64,000 nt of DNA from Bacteroidales bacterium (GCA_009785505.1 WQWA01000004.1:18553-82552); one strand, 5' to 3'; shown: positions 53,092-61,642, counted from the stretch's first letter. The notes: a model not told the origin generated them from the letters alone. Numbers and translations: made by a program.

Positions 53092-54024
53092 TTATTTGAG
53101 TTTATTCAATAAGTCCGGCAAATTTCGGAGTGCGGCGAGTTCTCGCCATTTTCTTCTTGCCTCGATGGCGGGCATTCCAAAGTAAGTTTTTCCACCTTCG
53201 AGAGTTTTATCAACGGCTGATGTGGCTAAAAGAACAGCACCTTTTCCAACTACCAAATCTTTGTTTACAACGACTTGTCCCCAAATCACGACATCGTCTT
53301 CAATTTTTGTAACGCCCGCAATTGCAGAGTGTGAACCAACCAAGACATTTTTCCCGATAATCGTATCGTGTCCGATTTGCACAAAGTTGTCCATTTTCGT
53401 GCCTTCGCCAATAATCGTATCACCCGAAACACCTTTATCAATACAAGTATTTGCACCGATTTCCACTCGATTTTCAATAATCACTTTTCCACTCGACAAA
53501 AATTTGCGATAACCTTCGGGTTTGCGTTGAAAATAGTAAGCATCCGAACCAATCACAGCACCGGAATGAATAATCACATCATCGCCGATTTCCGTATGAT
53601 CGTAAATACTCACATTGGGATGAATTACGCAGTTTTTTCCGATTTTGACATGATTTCCGATAAATACATTCGGCTGAATAATCGTGCCTTCGCCGATTTC
53701 TGCACTTTCCGAAATCATTTTGCTGCAAGCCGTGAACGGACGAAATTTCATCGTCAATTTATTGAAATCTGCAAACGGGTCTTCCGAAATCAACAAGGCT
53801 TTTCCTTCAGGACAAGCCACGTCAGAACTGTTAATTAAAATTGTTGTAGCTGCTGAATTCAGCGCTTTTTCGTAATATTTCGGATGGTCGACAAACGTGA
53901 TATCGCCGGTTTCAACCCGATGAATTTCGTTCATTCCTGTAACGACGAAATCGGGAGCACCAACAGCCGCAGCGCCTAAAAAATCTGCCAATTCGGCGAG
54001 TGTGTGAGGTTTTGGAAACTTCAT
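53092..54024 (-). CDS. LpxD paralogue: UDP-3-O-acylglucosamine N-acyltransferase-like
   Basis: 310 residues from MKFPKPHTLAELADFLGA. The uridine-binding N-terminal domain (about 1-100, with ITFVDHPKYYEKAL) precedes a left-handed beta-helix of hexapeptide repeats (IGEGTIIQPNVFIGNHVKIG). DNFVQIGHDTIIG holds the catalytic His position of LpxD. Bacteroidota often have a second lpxD-like gene beside efp in addition to the one in the lipid A cluster, and this appears to be that copy. Whether it acts on lipid A is not shown. It lies 10 bp after efp. Confidence 0.82.
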   Translation of the reverse strand: MKFPKPHTLAELADFLGAAAVGAPDFVVTGMNEIHRVETGDITFVDHPKYYEKALNSAATTILINSSDVACPEGKALLISEDPFADFNKLTMKFRPFTACSKMISESAEIGEGTIIQPNVFIGNHVKIGKNCVIHPNVSIYDHTEIGDDVIIHSGAVIGSDAYYFQRKPEGYRKFLSSGKVIIENRVEIGANTCIDKGVSGDTIIGEGTKMDNFVQIGHDTIIGKNVLVGSHSAIAGVTKIEDDVVIWGQVVVNKDLVVGKGAVLLATSAVDKTLEGGKTYFGMPAIEARRKWRELAALRNLPDLLNKLK

Positions 54025-54034
54025 TTTTTTTAAA

Positions 54035-54604
54035 TTATTTATCGGAAACGCGTCCGCCGTATTCGCTCGTACGTGTATCAACTTTGATACGCTCATTCAT
54101 TTCGATAAACAACGGAACTTTAACCGTTGCACCGGTATCAATCGTAGCCTCTTTGGTTGCATTGGTTGAAGTATTACCTTTTACAGCAGGTTCTGTGTAA
54201 GTCACAACGGCCTCAATATAAGCAGGAAGTTCGCATATAAGTGGTGTTTCTGTTTCAGCATGAACCGTAATTTCAACATTAGAGCCGTCTTTGAGAAACT
54301 GTGGCGCATTGATTTGATTTTCTTGAATGATGATTTGCTCAAACGTTTCGCTGTGCATGAAGGTGTAGCCCATGTCGTCTTTGTACAAAAACTGATGTGG
54401 GCGACGCTCTACACGTGCAGTGTCTACACGTACTCCTGCCGTAAATGTGTTTTCCAAAACACGTCCATCGCGAAGATTTTTAAGTTTTGTACGTACGAAG
54501 GCCGGGCCTTTTCCGGGCTTAACATGCTGAAAGTCTACAATTTGCCAAAGCCCGTTGTTGTAATCTAAACATAAGCCGTTTTTAAAATCTGCTGTTGTTG
54601 CCAT
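54035..54604 (-). CDS. efp: Elongation factor P
   Basis: 189 residues. The KOW-like N-terminal domain carries the loop VKPGKGPAFVRTKLKNL, whose Lys (KPGKGP) is the usual modification site. The OB domains include TFMHSETFEQIIIQ and the C-terminal signature region INERIKVDTRTSEYGGRVSD. It relieves ribosome stalling at polyproline. The leader between promoter and gene holds a palindromic repeat. Confidence 0.97.
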   Translation of the reverse strand: MATTADFKNGLCLDYNNGLWQIVDFQHVKPGKGPAFVRTKLKNLRDGRVLENTFTAGVRVDTARVERRPHQFLYKDDMGYTFMHSETFEQIIIQENQINAPQFLKDGSNVEITVHAETETPLICELPAYIEAVVTYTEPAVKGNTSTNATKEATIDTGATVKVPLFIEMNERIKVDTRTSEYGGRVSDK

Positions 54605-54625
54605 AAGTATTTATTCGTTTTTTAA

Positions 54626-54647
54626 ACCCTTCGACTTTGCTTAGGGT
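54626..54647. repeat. Palindromic repeat in the efp leader
   Basis: ACCCT at one end and AGGGT at the other, with TCGACTTTGCTT between them. It resembles the 'CCCTTCGACTTCGCTCAGGG' class of bacterial repeats. Confidence 0.6.
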
Positions 54648-54660
54648 AGATTTTGAATTG

Positions 54661-54668
54661 CAAAGATA
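54661..54668 (-). promoter_or_regulatory. -7 promoter box for efp
   Basis: TATCTTTG on the minus strand, 56 nt before the ATG at 54604. The palindrome lies in between. Confidence 0.65.
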
Positions 54669-54682
54669 CGAAAAAAAACGAA

Positions 54683-55912
54683 TTATATTACAATTTTTCC
54701 ACGCAAAATCACCATTTCAACTTTATTATTTCCGTAAGAATACGGCATAAATTCGTAGTTCGGAATGGGTTTTGTGATAAAGATATTCGCAATTTTTCCT
54801 TTGGCGATACTGCCGAGTTGATCGCTCAAATCCATGGCGTATGCGGTGTTTATCGTTGTTGCATTTATCACTTCTTCGGGCAGCATGCGATATTTAATAC
54901 AGCCCAGCGATTGAATAAACTGCATATTTCCCGACGGAGAAGATCCCGGATTGAAGTCGCTTGCTAACGCTATGGGCAAACCTGCTTCCATCATTTTACG
55001 AACAGGCGAAAGTGGTAGATTCAAAAAGAACGCAGCACCAGGCAAAACCGTCGGCATCGTTTCCGAGTTTAACAAAGATTCGATTTCCGCATCGCCGATG
55101 TATTCCAAGTGATCAACAGATAGAGCATTGTATTTCACACCTACTTGAACACCGCCCGAAAAGTCTAATTCATTCGCATGAATTTTCGGACGCAAGCCGT
55201 ATTTAGCCGCTGCATTCAAGATTTTATCGGTTTCTTCAACCGTAAAAAAACCTTTATCGCAAAATACATCTACAAAATCCGCCAAATTTTCTTCCGCTAC
55301 ACGCGGCAGCATCTCGTTGATGACCAAGTTCACATATTCGCCTTGACGACCGCGGTATTCCATTGCAACAGCATGAGCGCCCAAAAAATTCGACTTTATG
55401 GAAACCGGTGTCAATTCTTTCAAACGACGAATCACACGCAGCATTTTCAATTCGGCTTCGACAGACAAACCATAACCGCTTTTGATTTCGATTGCACCCG
55501 TTCCGTAAGCAATCATTTCGTTGATGCGAGCCATTGCCGATTCTATCAACTCTTCTTCCGATGCTTCTTGCAGGCGTTTTGCGGAATTTAGAATTCCCCC
55601 ACCCTGTGCAGCAATTTCTTCGTAGGTAAGTCCTTTGATTTTGTTGATGTATTCCAATTCTCGGCTTCCTGCATAGACAATGTGCGTGTGCGAATCGCAA
55701 AATGTTGGAAAAACCAAGCGGTCTGTCGCATCAACCACTTCACCTGCATATTCGGGACATTTATCCATAGGTCCGAAATCGGCAATTTTTTCGTCTTTGA
55801 TGAGCAAAAAAACGTTGTCGATGGTTTCGATTTTTGCCATGTCTTTGCCCTTTACACAGGTTTTCGGATCGTGTTCGACCTGTACTAATTGTTTGATGTT
55901 TTTGATTAGCAT
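54683..55912 (-). CDS. hutI: Imidazolonepropionase
   Basis: 409-residue amidohydrolase of histidine degradation, hydrolysing imidazolone-5-propionate. FPTFCDSHTHIVYAGSRELE has the metal His pair, GTGAIEIKSGYGLSVE and FLGAHAVAMEY the substrate and metal sites, and PKIHANELDFSG and ALASDFNPGSSPSGNM the later metal ligands. The start at MLIKNIKQLVQ is 24 nt after a TATTTTTG box. No other hut genes are in view, so the pathway genes must be elsewhere if present. Confidence 0.93.
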   Translation of the reverse strand: MLIKNIKQLVQVEHDPKTCVKGKDMAKIETIDNVFLLIKDEKIADFGPMDKCPEYAGEVVDATDRLVFPTFCDSHTHIVYAGSRELEYINKIKGLTYEEIAAQGGGILNSAKRLQEASEEELIESAMARINEMIAYGTGAIEIKSGYGLSVEAELKMLRVIRRLKELTPVSIKSNFLGAHAVAMEYRGRQGEYVNLVINEMLPRVAEENLADFVDVFCDKGFFTVEETDKILNAAAKYGLRPKIHANELDFSGGVQVGVKYNALSVDHLEYIGDAEIESLLNSETMPTVLPGAAFFLNLPLSPVRKMMEAGLPIALASDFNPGSSPSGNMQFIQSLGCIKYRMLPEEVINATTINTAYAMDLSDQLGSIAKGKIANIFITKPIPNYEFMPYSYGNNKVEMVILRGKIVI

Positions 55913-55936
55913 AATTATATTTTTCTGAATTTGCCA

Positions 55937-55944
55937 CAAAAATA
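55937..55944 (-). promoter_or_regulatory. -7 promoter box for hutI
   Basis: TATTTTTG on the minus strand, 24 nt before the ATG. Confidence 0.5.
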
Positions 55945-56007
55945 CGACTTTTTGCCCTTTTTTGCAAAAAAGTTATTAACAATTCAAAAAAATCTGTTAA
56001 TAATTCG

Positions 56008-56015
56008 TATCTTTG
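56008..56015 (+). promoter_or_regulatory. -7 promoter box 4 nt before dnaB
   Basis: TATCTTTG with four bases to the ATG at 56020. Upstream are TTATTAACA (about 55971) and its inverse TGTTAATAA (about 55995). Confidence 0.65.
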
Positions 56016-56019
56016 CACT

Positions 56020-57570
56020 ATGGAAATTATTAATGCAAACACACGACGAACGGCAGGGAAATACCTCCGCACCACACAACCGCAAACCTTTATAGAACAA
56101 GGAAAATTACCGCCTCAGGCGCTCGATATGGAAGCCGCTGTTTTGGGTGCTTTGATGCTCGAACAAGACGCCGCTACCAATGCGATAGACATCGTAAAGC
56201 CCGATTATTTCTACAAACCCGAAAATCGCACGATCTTTGAAGCGATTTCTATGCTTTTTAATGAGTCGCAGCCGATTGATATTTTAACGGTTACGAATAA
56301 GTTGCGTGAACTCGGAAAACTTGAAGAAATCGGTGGTGCTTACTATATTTCGCAGCTGACCAATCGTGTTGCATCCACAGCAAACACTGAAACTTACGCA
56401 CGAATTGTCGAGCAAAATTATATTAAGCGTGAACTGATTCGAATTTCGGCAGATATTACAAGAAATGCTTACGATGAAACCGTTGATGTAATTGACACAC
56501 TGGATAGTGCCGAAAAAGACTTGCTTGCAATTGGCGAACAGAGTTTTAAAACCAACTATTCAAACATGGGCGACCTTGTGCACCGAGCGATTGACGAAGT
56601 AAAGTCCGCACGTTCGCACGAAGACGGAATTAGTGCAAACGCTGTTCCTTCAGGCTTTACAGCGTTAGATCGAATCACAAATGGCTTTCATCGTTCAACC
56701 TTGATTATTTTGGCTGCACGTCCTGCCATGGGAAAAACAGCGTTTGCCTTGTCCATGGCGAGAGATATGGCGGTTAGACAAAACAAACCCATCGCATTTT
56801 TCTCGTTAGAAATGTCGGACATGGAATTGGTAACCCGTTTAATTTCAAGCGAAGCCGGCTTAAACGCACAAAAACTCAAAACCGGAAATCTGCAAGATTA
56901 CGAATGGACACAACTCATGACCAAAACGGACGGATTATCCAAAGCCCCTATATTTATTGACGACTCCGCAGCTTTGAACATGTTTGAACTGCGCGCAAAA
57001 TGCCGCCGTTTGAAACAAAAACATGACATTCAAATGGTATTCGTAGATTATTTACAATTGATGCAGGGAAGTGCAGATACACGCGGCAATCGCGAACAGG
57101 AAATCAGTAAAATCTCACGACAGCTAAAAGCATTGGCAAAGGAATTGAAAATTCCGGTATTGGCGATGTCGCAGTTGAGCCGTGCCGTCGAAACCCGCGG
57201 GAACAGCAAGAAACCTCAACTTTCCGACCTTCGCGAATCGGGAGCTATCGAACAAGATGCCGATATCGTCATGTTTATTCATCGTCCGGAATATTACGGC
57301 GTAAACGAGGATGAGAGCGGAAACTCGATGCTCGGAATGGCGGATATTTTAGTCGAAAAACATCGTAGCGGACCAACAGGAACAGCACGTTTGAAATTTA
57401 TCAAAGAATTTGCCAAATTTGCTAATCCTGATTATACGGATACGCACGTAGGTACGTTTTCACAAAGCGACACAATCGCACCAAACAATGCCTTTGAGGG
57501 CAATTCGTTTATCACTGTTCAATCCAGTTTGAACAATATGCCCGAAGATGATAATGATACGCCGTTTTAA
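56020..57570 (+). CDS. dnaB: Replicative DNA helicase DnaB
   Basis: 516-residue hexameric helicase. The N-terminal DnaB domain (LDMEAAVLGALMLEQDAATN) is at about 30-140. The RecA-like core has Walker A AARPAMGKTAFALS, IAFFSLEMSDMELVTRLISS, Walker B MVFVDYLQLMQG, and the late motif SDLRESGAIEQDADIVMFIH. No intein is present. A 20-residue N-terminal extension rich in Arg and Thr precedes the core. It is transcribed alone and divergent from hutI. Confidence 0.97.
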   Translation: MEIINANTRRTAGKYLRTTQPQTFIEQGKLPPQALDMEAAVLGALMLEQDAATNAIDIVKPDYFYKPENRTIFEAISMLFNESQPIDILTVTNKLRELGKLEEIGGAYYISQLTNRVASTANTETYARIVEQNYIKRELIRISADITRNAYDETVDVIDTLDSAEKDLLAIGEQSFKTNYSNMGDLVHRAIDEVKSARSHEDGISANAVPSGFTALDRITNGFHRSTLIILAARPAMGKTAFALSMARDMAVRQNKPIAFFSLEMSDMELVTRLISSEAGLNAQKLKTGNLQDYEWTQLMTKTDGLSKAPIFIDDSAALNMFELRAKCRRLKQKHDIQMVFVDYLQLMQGSADTRGNREQEISKISRQLKALAKELKIPVLAMSQLSRAVETRGNSKKPQLSDLRESGAIEQDADIVMFIHRPEYYGVNEDESGNSMLGMADILVEKHRSGPTGTARLKFIKEFAKFANPDYTDTHVGTFSQSDTIAPNNAFEGNSFITVQSSLNNMPEDDNDTPF

Positions 57571-57573
57571 ATC

Positions 57574-57638
57574 TACAACTAAATTTTTAGTTATGTGACT
57601 AAAAAATTAGTTATAGAACTAAAAATCCAGTTGTAAAG
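57574..57638. repeat. Three tandem 20-21-bp AT-rich units
   Basis: Units begin AACTAAATTTTTAGTTAT (57577), ACTAAAAAATTAGTTAT (57598) and ACTAAAAATCCAGTTGTA (57618), each self-complementary. The whole is flanked by TACAACT (57574) and AGTTGTA (57629-57635). It lies between the dnaB stop and the ABC permease start. Confidence 0.65.
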
Positions 57639-57646
57639 CAAAAAAA

Positions 57647-60600
57647 ATGATGAACCTTAGTCGTTTAATAAGAAAAAATATTTTTCTCTACAAGCCTTTT
57701 TACCGCTTGATTGCAGTTGCTGTGGTTGTCGCAGTTGCTGTAATTGTTGGAAGTCTTGTGGTGGGTGATTCGGTTCGTGGTACTTTACTTCAGCGTGTTG
57801 ATGAGCGGCTTGGAAATACTGAAACAATTATTTTTTCGAGGCAGTCGTTCATGCATGAATCGATTATTGACCCCCTCCGTCATTCCCGCGAAGGCGGGAA
57901 TCTCATAGCAGATGGATTGCGGGTCAAGCCCGCAATGACAACAAGGGGCATTTTATTAATGGACGGTTTTGTTTCCGTTTCCGGAAGACTCATACCGGTT
58001 ATGGTTTGGGGTGTTGATGATTTGGACATTGAAAAAGGACAGGCAAAAATAAATCGTGCGCTGCACAACGAAATTGCTTCGGCTTCGCTCAACAACCGTG
58101 CTTCGCCCGCCCAAAGTATTGTTTTACGTCTGCCGGCAGCAGGAATCGTGCCTTCCGGCTCAATGTTTGTAACAGATGTTTACACGACAAGCTTGCGATT
58201 AGAATTGAGTGACATTCTTTCTGTCGAACAGGGCGGAAACATCAGTTTGCAAAACGAACAAATCGTTCCGTTTAATATTTTTGTCAATCGTCCGGAATTG
58301 GCAGAAACGATGGAGGTTTGCGAAAAAATCAATGTCATTTTATCCGACCGAATTATTTCGAGAGATGAATTTGCCGAAGCGTGGAATTATCAAATTTCCG
58401 GGCTGAATGTTACTACACGTCATTGCGAACTGCAAAGCAGTGAAGCAATCCATGAAACAGTAAATTGCTTCGCTACGCTCACAATGACGACGATAACTTC
58501 CGACCGAATTTTCATCCAAGACCAAGTCGTTGAAACCCTAATGAAAGACGATATTTCCGCAAATCGACTTTTTGCCTATTTGGCAAATTCCATTCGCAAA
58601 AATGAAATCAGTATCCCCTATTCGTTCATTACGGCTGTTGATTTTTACGATGGACAACCTCTAAATCCGAACGAGGTTATTCTTTCGGATTATGCCGCTC
58701 GCAGGCTGAATGCACGGATTGGCGATACAATTTCCATCAGTTATTTTGTTTCGCAACGATTTAGAACACTAAGTGTTGATTCGGTTTTTTTGAGAGTAAG
58801 CCGAATTGTACCGATTTCTCAATTGCAGGCAGACTCTGAACTTCGAGCCGATTTTCCGGGCTTGTCGAATGTTGAGAGTTGTGCCGACTGGAACAGTGAT
58901 TTGCCAATCAACATGGGTTTGATAACGGATGAACGCGAAGAGTTTTGGCAAAGATACAAGAACACACCGAAAGCGATTGTTCCATACGCCACTTTAGCAC
59001 CACGCTGGGAAAATGTATTTGGAAATGCAACGGCTTTGCAGATCAGCGATGCAAATCGTTTGAAAGACTTGACGCATGAAATGTTCGACATTACTTTGAT
59101 TTATCCTCGCGAAACGGCAATTTTTGCCGCAAAATCAGGCGTTGATTTTTCAAGTTTATTTTTGTCGCTTGGATTTTTTATCATCATTTCTGCCATGATG
59201 TTGATGGTTGTTCCCTTGTCGGAAATGCTGTTTCGTCGTCGAAAAGAATTGAGTTTGCTGAAAGCAATCGGTTTTTCAAACAAGCGAATTCTAAGAGTAC
59301 TTTGGCGTGAAATAAATCCTGTCGTTTGGGTTTCCGCTATTGGCGGTGTGATTGCAGGATTGTTGTACACATCTTTGGTTTTATTTTTGCTCGGAACGGT
59401 TTGGCAAGGAGCTACTCATACCGAAGGTTTCCGAATGTTTCCGGATTTTTTGACAACTTTAACCGGATTGGTTTTTGCTGTGGTTTTATCGCTATCTTTA
59501 GTGTACTTTGTCATTCGGAAAGGTACGGTGGCTTCGACAAACTCAGCCACCGGAACCGGAGTACGGTCGTTGAGCCTGTCGAAACGTCCGCAGCCCGCAC
59601 CGCTTCTTACCTTTTTCCGTTTGATTAAATCGTCAATTCTTTACAAAAAGAAACAAGCCTTACTTTCATTCGTCACATTGGCTTGCGGCGTGCTAATTGT
59701 TTTTTCCGTAGGGCTTAATCGGCAAGGCTTTGCCGACAGCTCACAAATTCGCACTGCAACCGGAGGTTTTGCACTTTGGGCAGAAACAAGCGTACCGATT
59801 TTTCACAATATTCAAACAGAAGACGGACGTTCAAGATTGGGATTAATGAATTTGAGCAACAATGCACACGTTTTGCAATTGTTGAAATACAGGGCTGATG
59901 ACGCAAGTTGTTTGAATTTGAATCGGGTCGAAACACCGAATGTTTTGGGAATAGATATGATTGATTTGAAAAATTCAGATTTCAGAATTACCCAAACCAT
60001 TTTTGATGTCCCTCGTAATAAACGCCGTCATTGCAGGCTTGACTCGCAATCCCCTCGCTATGGGATTCCCGCCTACGCGGGAATGGCGGAAAAAATGCAA
60101 ACCACCCACAACGGTTTAATACCTGCATTAGTTGACGAAACCGTTCTGAGGTGGACTTTAGGTCGGAGATTAGGCGACACCCTCGTGTACATGGGCGAAA
60201 GAGGCGACACCGTATTGATACAATTAGCCGGAACAATTGATAATTCGATCTTTCAGGGTTATATTTTGATTGATAAAAACCTGTTTTCCGAAATTTGGAG
60301 CGAGATTTCAGGCAGTGAAATCATGTTGGTCAATGTTCCTGAAAATGAAATCGAAAGCACAAAAATGTTGCTTTCGCAAGCCTTGCACATGTTCGGCATT
60401 CGTGTGACGACCACCAACGAACGCATGCGATTATTTTACAGTGTAACCGATACGTATCTCACAATTTTCCTGACTTTGGGCGGTTTGGGTTTGTTGCTCG
60501 GGATTTTCAGTTTTATCATTGTTGTTCGTAAAAATTTACTGGCTCGAACGAAAGAAATCACGCTTTATCGCTCGCTGGGTTTCGGCGAAAAACGATTGCA

Positions 60601-60802
60601 GAGTTTGCTTTACAAAGAAAACATCATTATTCCGCTTTCAGCTATTTTTATGGGTAGTTTGCTTTCTTTATTCGGTGTGTTTTTTGGCTTTGGAAATGTA
60701 ACTACCTCGACTTGGTTGCTTGCAGTTTTCTTTTTGGTGATGTTTGTTTTTTGTGTGCTTGTATTTGTTAGAATTACAGTAAGGAGTTATTCACAGAAAT
60801 AA
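57647..60802 (+). CDS. ABC transporter permease (two FtsX/MacB-type domains) with four repeat-encoded insertions
   Basis: 1051 residues. N-terminal membrane anchor (about 18-40, LIAVAVVVAVAVIVGSLVVG), a long periplasmic part, and three transmembrane segments of a first FtsX-like domain (about 505-620, with RRRKELSLLKAIGFSNKRIL). A second anchor and periplasmic part follow, then the C-terminal three-segment FtsX domain (about 945-1045, with LARTKEITLYRSLGFGEKRL). This is the plan of LolC- or MacB-like export permeases with duplicated halves; an ATPase partner is not adjacent. Residues about 78-98, 258-282, 628-646 and 793-813 are translated palindromic repeats. All keep the frame and lie outside the membrane segments. 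Confidence 0.85.
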   Translation: MMNLSRLIRKNIFLYKPFYRLIAVAVVVAVAVIVGSLVVGDSVRGTLLQRVDERLGNTETIIFSRQSFMHESIIDPLRHSREGGNLIADGLRVKPAMTTRGILLMDGFVSVSGRLIPVMVWGVDDLDIEKGQAKINRALHNEIASASLNNRASPAQSIVLRLPAAGIVPSGSMFVTDVYTTSLRLELSDILSVEQGGNISLQNEQIVPFNIFVNRPELAETMEVCEKINVILSDRIISRDEFAEAWNYQISGLNVTTRHCELQSSEAIHETVNCFATLTMTTITSDRIFIQDQVVETLMKDDISANRLFAYLANSIRKNEISIPYSFITAVDFYDGQPLNPNEVILSDYAARRLNARIGDTISISYFVSQRFRTLSVDSVFLRVSRIVPISQLQADSELRADFPGLSNVESCADWNSDLPINMGLITDEREEFWQRYKNTPKAIVPYATLAPRWENVFGNATALQISDANRLKDLTHEMFDITLIYPRETAIFAAKSGVDFSSLFLSLGFFIIISAMMLMVVPLSEMLFRRRKELSLLKAIGFSNKRILRVLWREINPVVWVSAIGGVIAGLLYTSLVLFLLGTVWQGATHTEGFRMFPDFLTTLTGLVFAVVLSLSLVYFVIRKGTVASTNSATGTGVRSLSLSKRPQPAPLLTFFRLIKSSILYKKKQALLSFVTLACGVLIVFSVGLNRQGFADSSQIRTATGGFALWAETSVPIFHNIQTEDGRSRLGLMNLSNNAHVLQLLKYRADDASCLNLNRVETPNVLGIDMIDLKNSDFRITQTIFDVPRNKRRHCRLDSQSPRYGIPAYAGMAEKMQTTHNGLIPALVDETVLRWTLGRRLGDTLVYMGERGDTVLIQLAGTIDNSIFQGYILIDKNLFSEIWSEISGSEIMLVNVPENEIESTKMLLSQALHMFGIRVTTTNERMRLFYSVTDTYLTIFLTLGGLGLLLGIFSFIIVVRKNLLARTKEITLYRSLGFGEKRLQSLLYKENIIIPLSAIFMGSLLSLFGVFFGFGNVTTSTWLLAVFFLVMFVFCVLVFVRITVRSYSQK
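57878..57941. repeat. Composite palindromic repeat in the ABC permease gene, copy 1
   Basis: Two hairpins: CGTCATTCCCGCG/GGCGGGAAT, then GGATTGCGGG/CCCGCAATGAC, joined by CTCATAGCAGAT. It encodes RHSREGGNLIADGLRVKPAM. It matches copy 2 at 60024 in the opposite orientation. Confidence 0.88.
58420..58491. repeat. Palindromic repeat in the ABC permease gene, 72 bp
   Basis: CGTCATTGCGA at the left and TCACAATGACG at the right, with GAAGCAATCC and AAATTGCTTCGC inside. The length is a multiple of three. It encodes CELQSSEAIHETVNCFATLT. Confidence 0.85.
59529..59584. repeat. Palindromic repeat in the ABC permease gene, 56 bp
   Basis: GTGGCTTCGACAAACTCAGC faces GGTCGTTGAGCCTGTCGAA across a short Gly/Thr-coding loop. 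It belongs to the 'TTCGACAAGCTCAG' repeat class. Confidence 0.8.
60024..60087. repeat. Composite palindromic repeat in the ABC permease gene, copy 2 (inverted)
   Basis: The reverse complement reads CCATTCCCGCGTAGGCGGGA, then ATCCCATAGC, then GGATTGCGAGTCAAGCCTGC and AATGAC. By eye about 50 of 60 positions match copy 1. It encodes RHCRLDSQSPRYGIPAYAGM. Confidence 0.88.
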
Positions 60803-60810
60803 CTTTTTCG

Positions 60811-60818
60811 TATCTTTG
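60811..60818 (+). promoter_or_regulatory. Orphan -7 box without a downstream plus-strand gene
   Basis: TATCTTTG after 'CTTTTTCG', 9 nt past the ABC permease stop and pointing into the 3' end of DUF554 on the other strand. Confidence 0.35.
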
Positions 60819-60831
60819 GTCGAAAAATTAG

Positions 60832-61536
60832 TTAGCTAAATATACCGGAAAGCACAACAATAACAATCAACGCCGGTAGAAAGTTGATAACTTTGATTTC
60901 TTTAATTCTCATAATATTGATGCCTAAGGCAAACAGCAAAATTCCGCCAACAGCAGTCAAATCGGCAATCATCGCATCATTCATAAATTGCATCAGATAA
61001 ACCGTAAGCAAGGTTAAAGCACCTTGATAAATGAGCACAGGTATCGCCGAAAAGGCCACAAAAATTCCAAACGATGATGCAAATGCAATGGAGGCAAACC
61101 CGTCGATAACGGATTTCGTATAAAGCAGATTGGGCGTCTGACCCATACCATCTTCAAAAGCCCCGAGAATAGCCATAGACCCGGTACAGAAAAGCACGGA
61201 AGTCGTAATAAAACCTTCGATAGCAAGACGAGATTTGCTTGAATTTTGAGAATTTGAATCTTTTTTTGCAAACTTTTTCAGCAAATAATTTGCCGCTTTT
61301 TCCGTATTTCCATCAAGGTTGAGAGCCACACCGATAATTGCTCCAACAATAAGACTAATCACAATCAAAACGATTCGATCCGATTTCAATGCCATCGAAA
61401 TTCCGATAATCATTGTAATCAGTCCCGCACATTGAAACGCGGTATCAATATATTTTTGTGGCAATCGTGAGCGAATAAGAGCGCCCACAGCACTTCCGAC
61501 AATAATTGCCGCAACATTAACAAGAGTTCCAATCAT
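60832..61536 (-). CDS. DUF554 family membrane protein (YdfK/YqgA-like)
   Basis: 234 residues starting MIGTLVNVAAIIVGSAVGAL, the signature of DUF554. Six or seven hydrophobic segments, FITTSVLFCTGSMAILGAFE, and IDGFASIAFASSFGIFVAFS fit the family. Members are proposed transporters but have no proven substrate. The start at 61536 lies 4 nt after the -7 box; an upstream in-frame start would include the box. Confidence 0.88.
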   Translation of the reverse strand: MIGTLVNVAAIIVGSAVGALIRSRLPQKYIDTAFQCAGLITMIIGISMALKSDRIVLIVISLIVGAIIGVALNLDGNTEKAANYLLKKFAKKDSNSQNSSKSRLAIEGFITTSVLFCTGSMAILGAFEDGMGQTPNLLYTKSVIDGFASIAFASSFGIFVAFSAIPVLIYQGALTLLTVYLMQFMNDAMIADLTAVGGILLFALGINIMRIKEIKVINFLPALIVIVVLSGIFS

Positions 61537-61540
61537 TTTG

Positions 61541-61548
61541 CAAAGATA
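61541..61548 (-). promoter_or_regulatory. -7 promoter box 4 nt before DUF554
   Basis: TATCTTTG on the minus strand, half of a large inverted repeat with the tRNA-Val promoter. Confidence 0.7.
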
Positions 61549-61642
61549 CAAAAAAAATGACAATTTATGACTGACAATTTACAAATTATAGGTTGTAAGT
61601 AAAATTTGTCAGTTGTAATTTGTCAATTGTCATTTTTTTTCG

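Noticed and set aside
55971..56003. TTATTAACA and TGTTAATAA pair upstream of dnaB as a regulatory site
   Set aside because: Similar words occur before lepA, after the cupin gene and elsewhere; likely background of AT-rich promoters.
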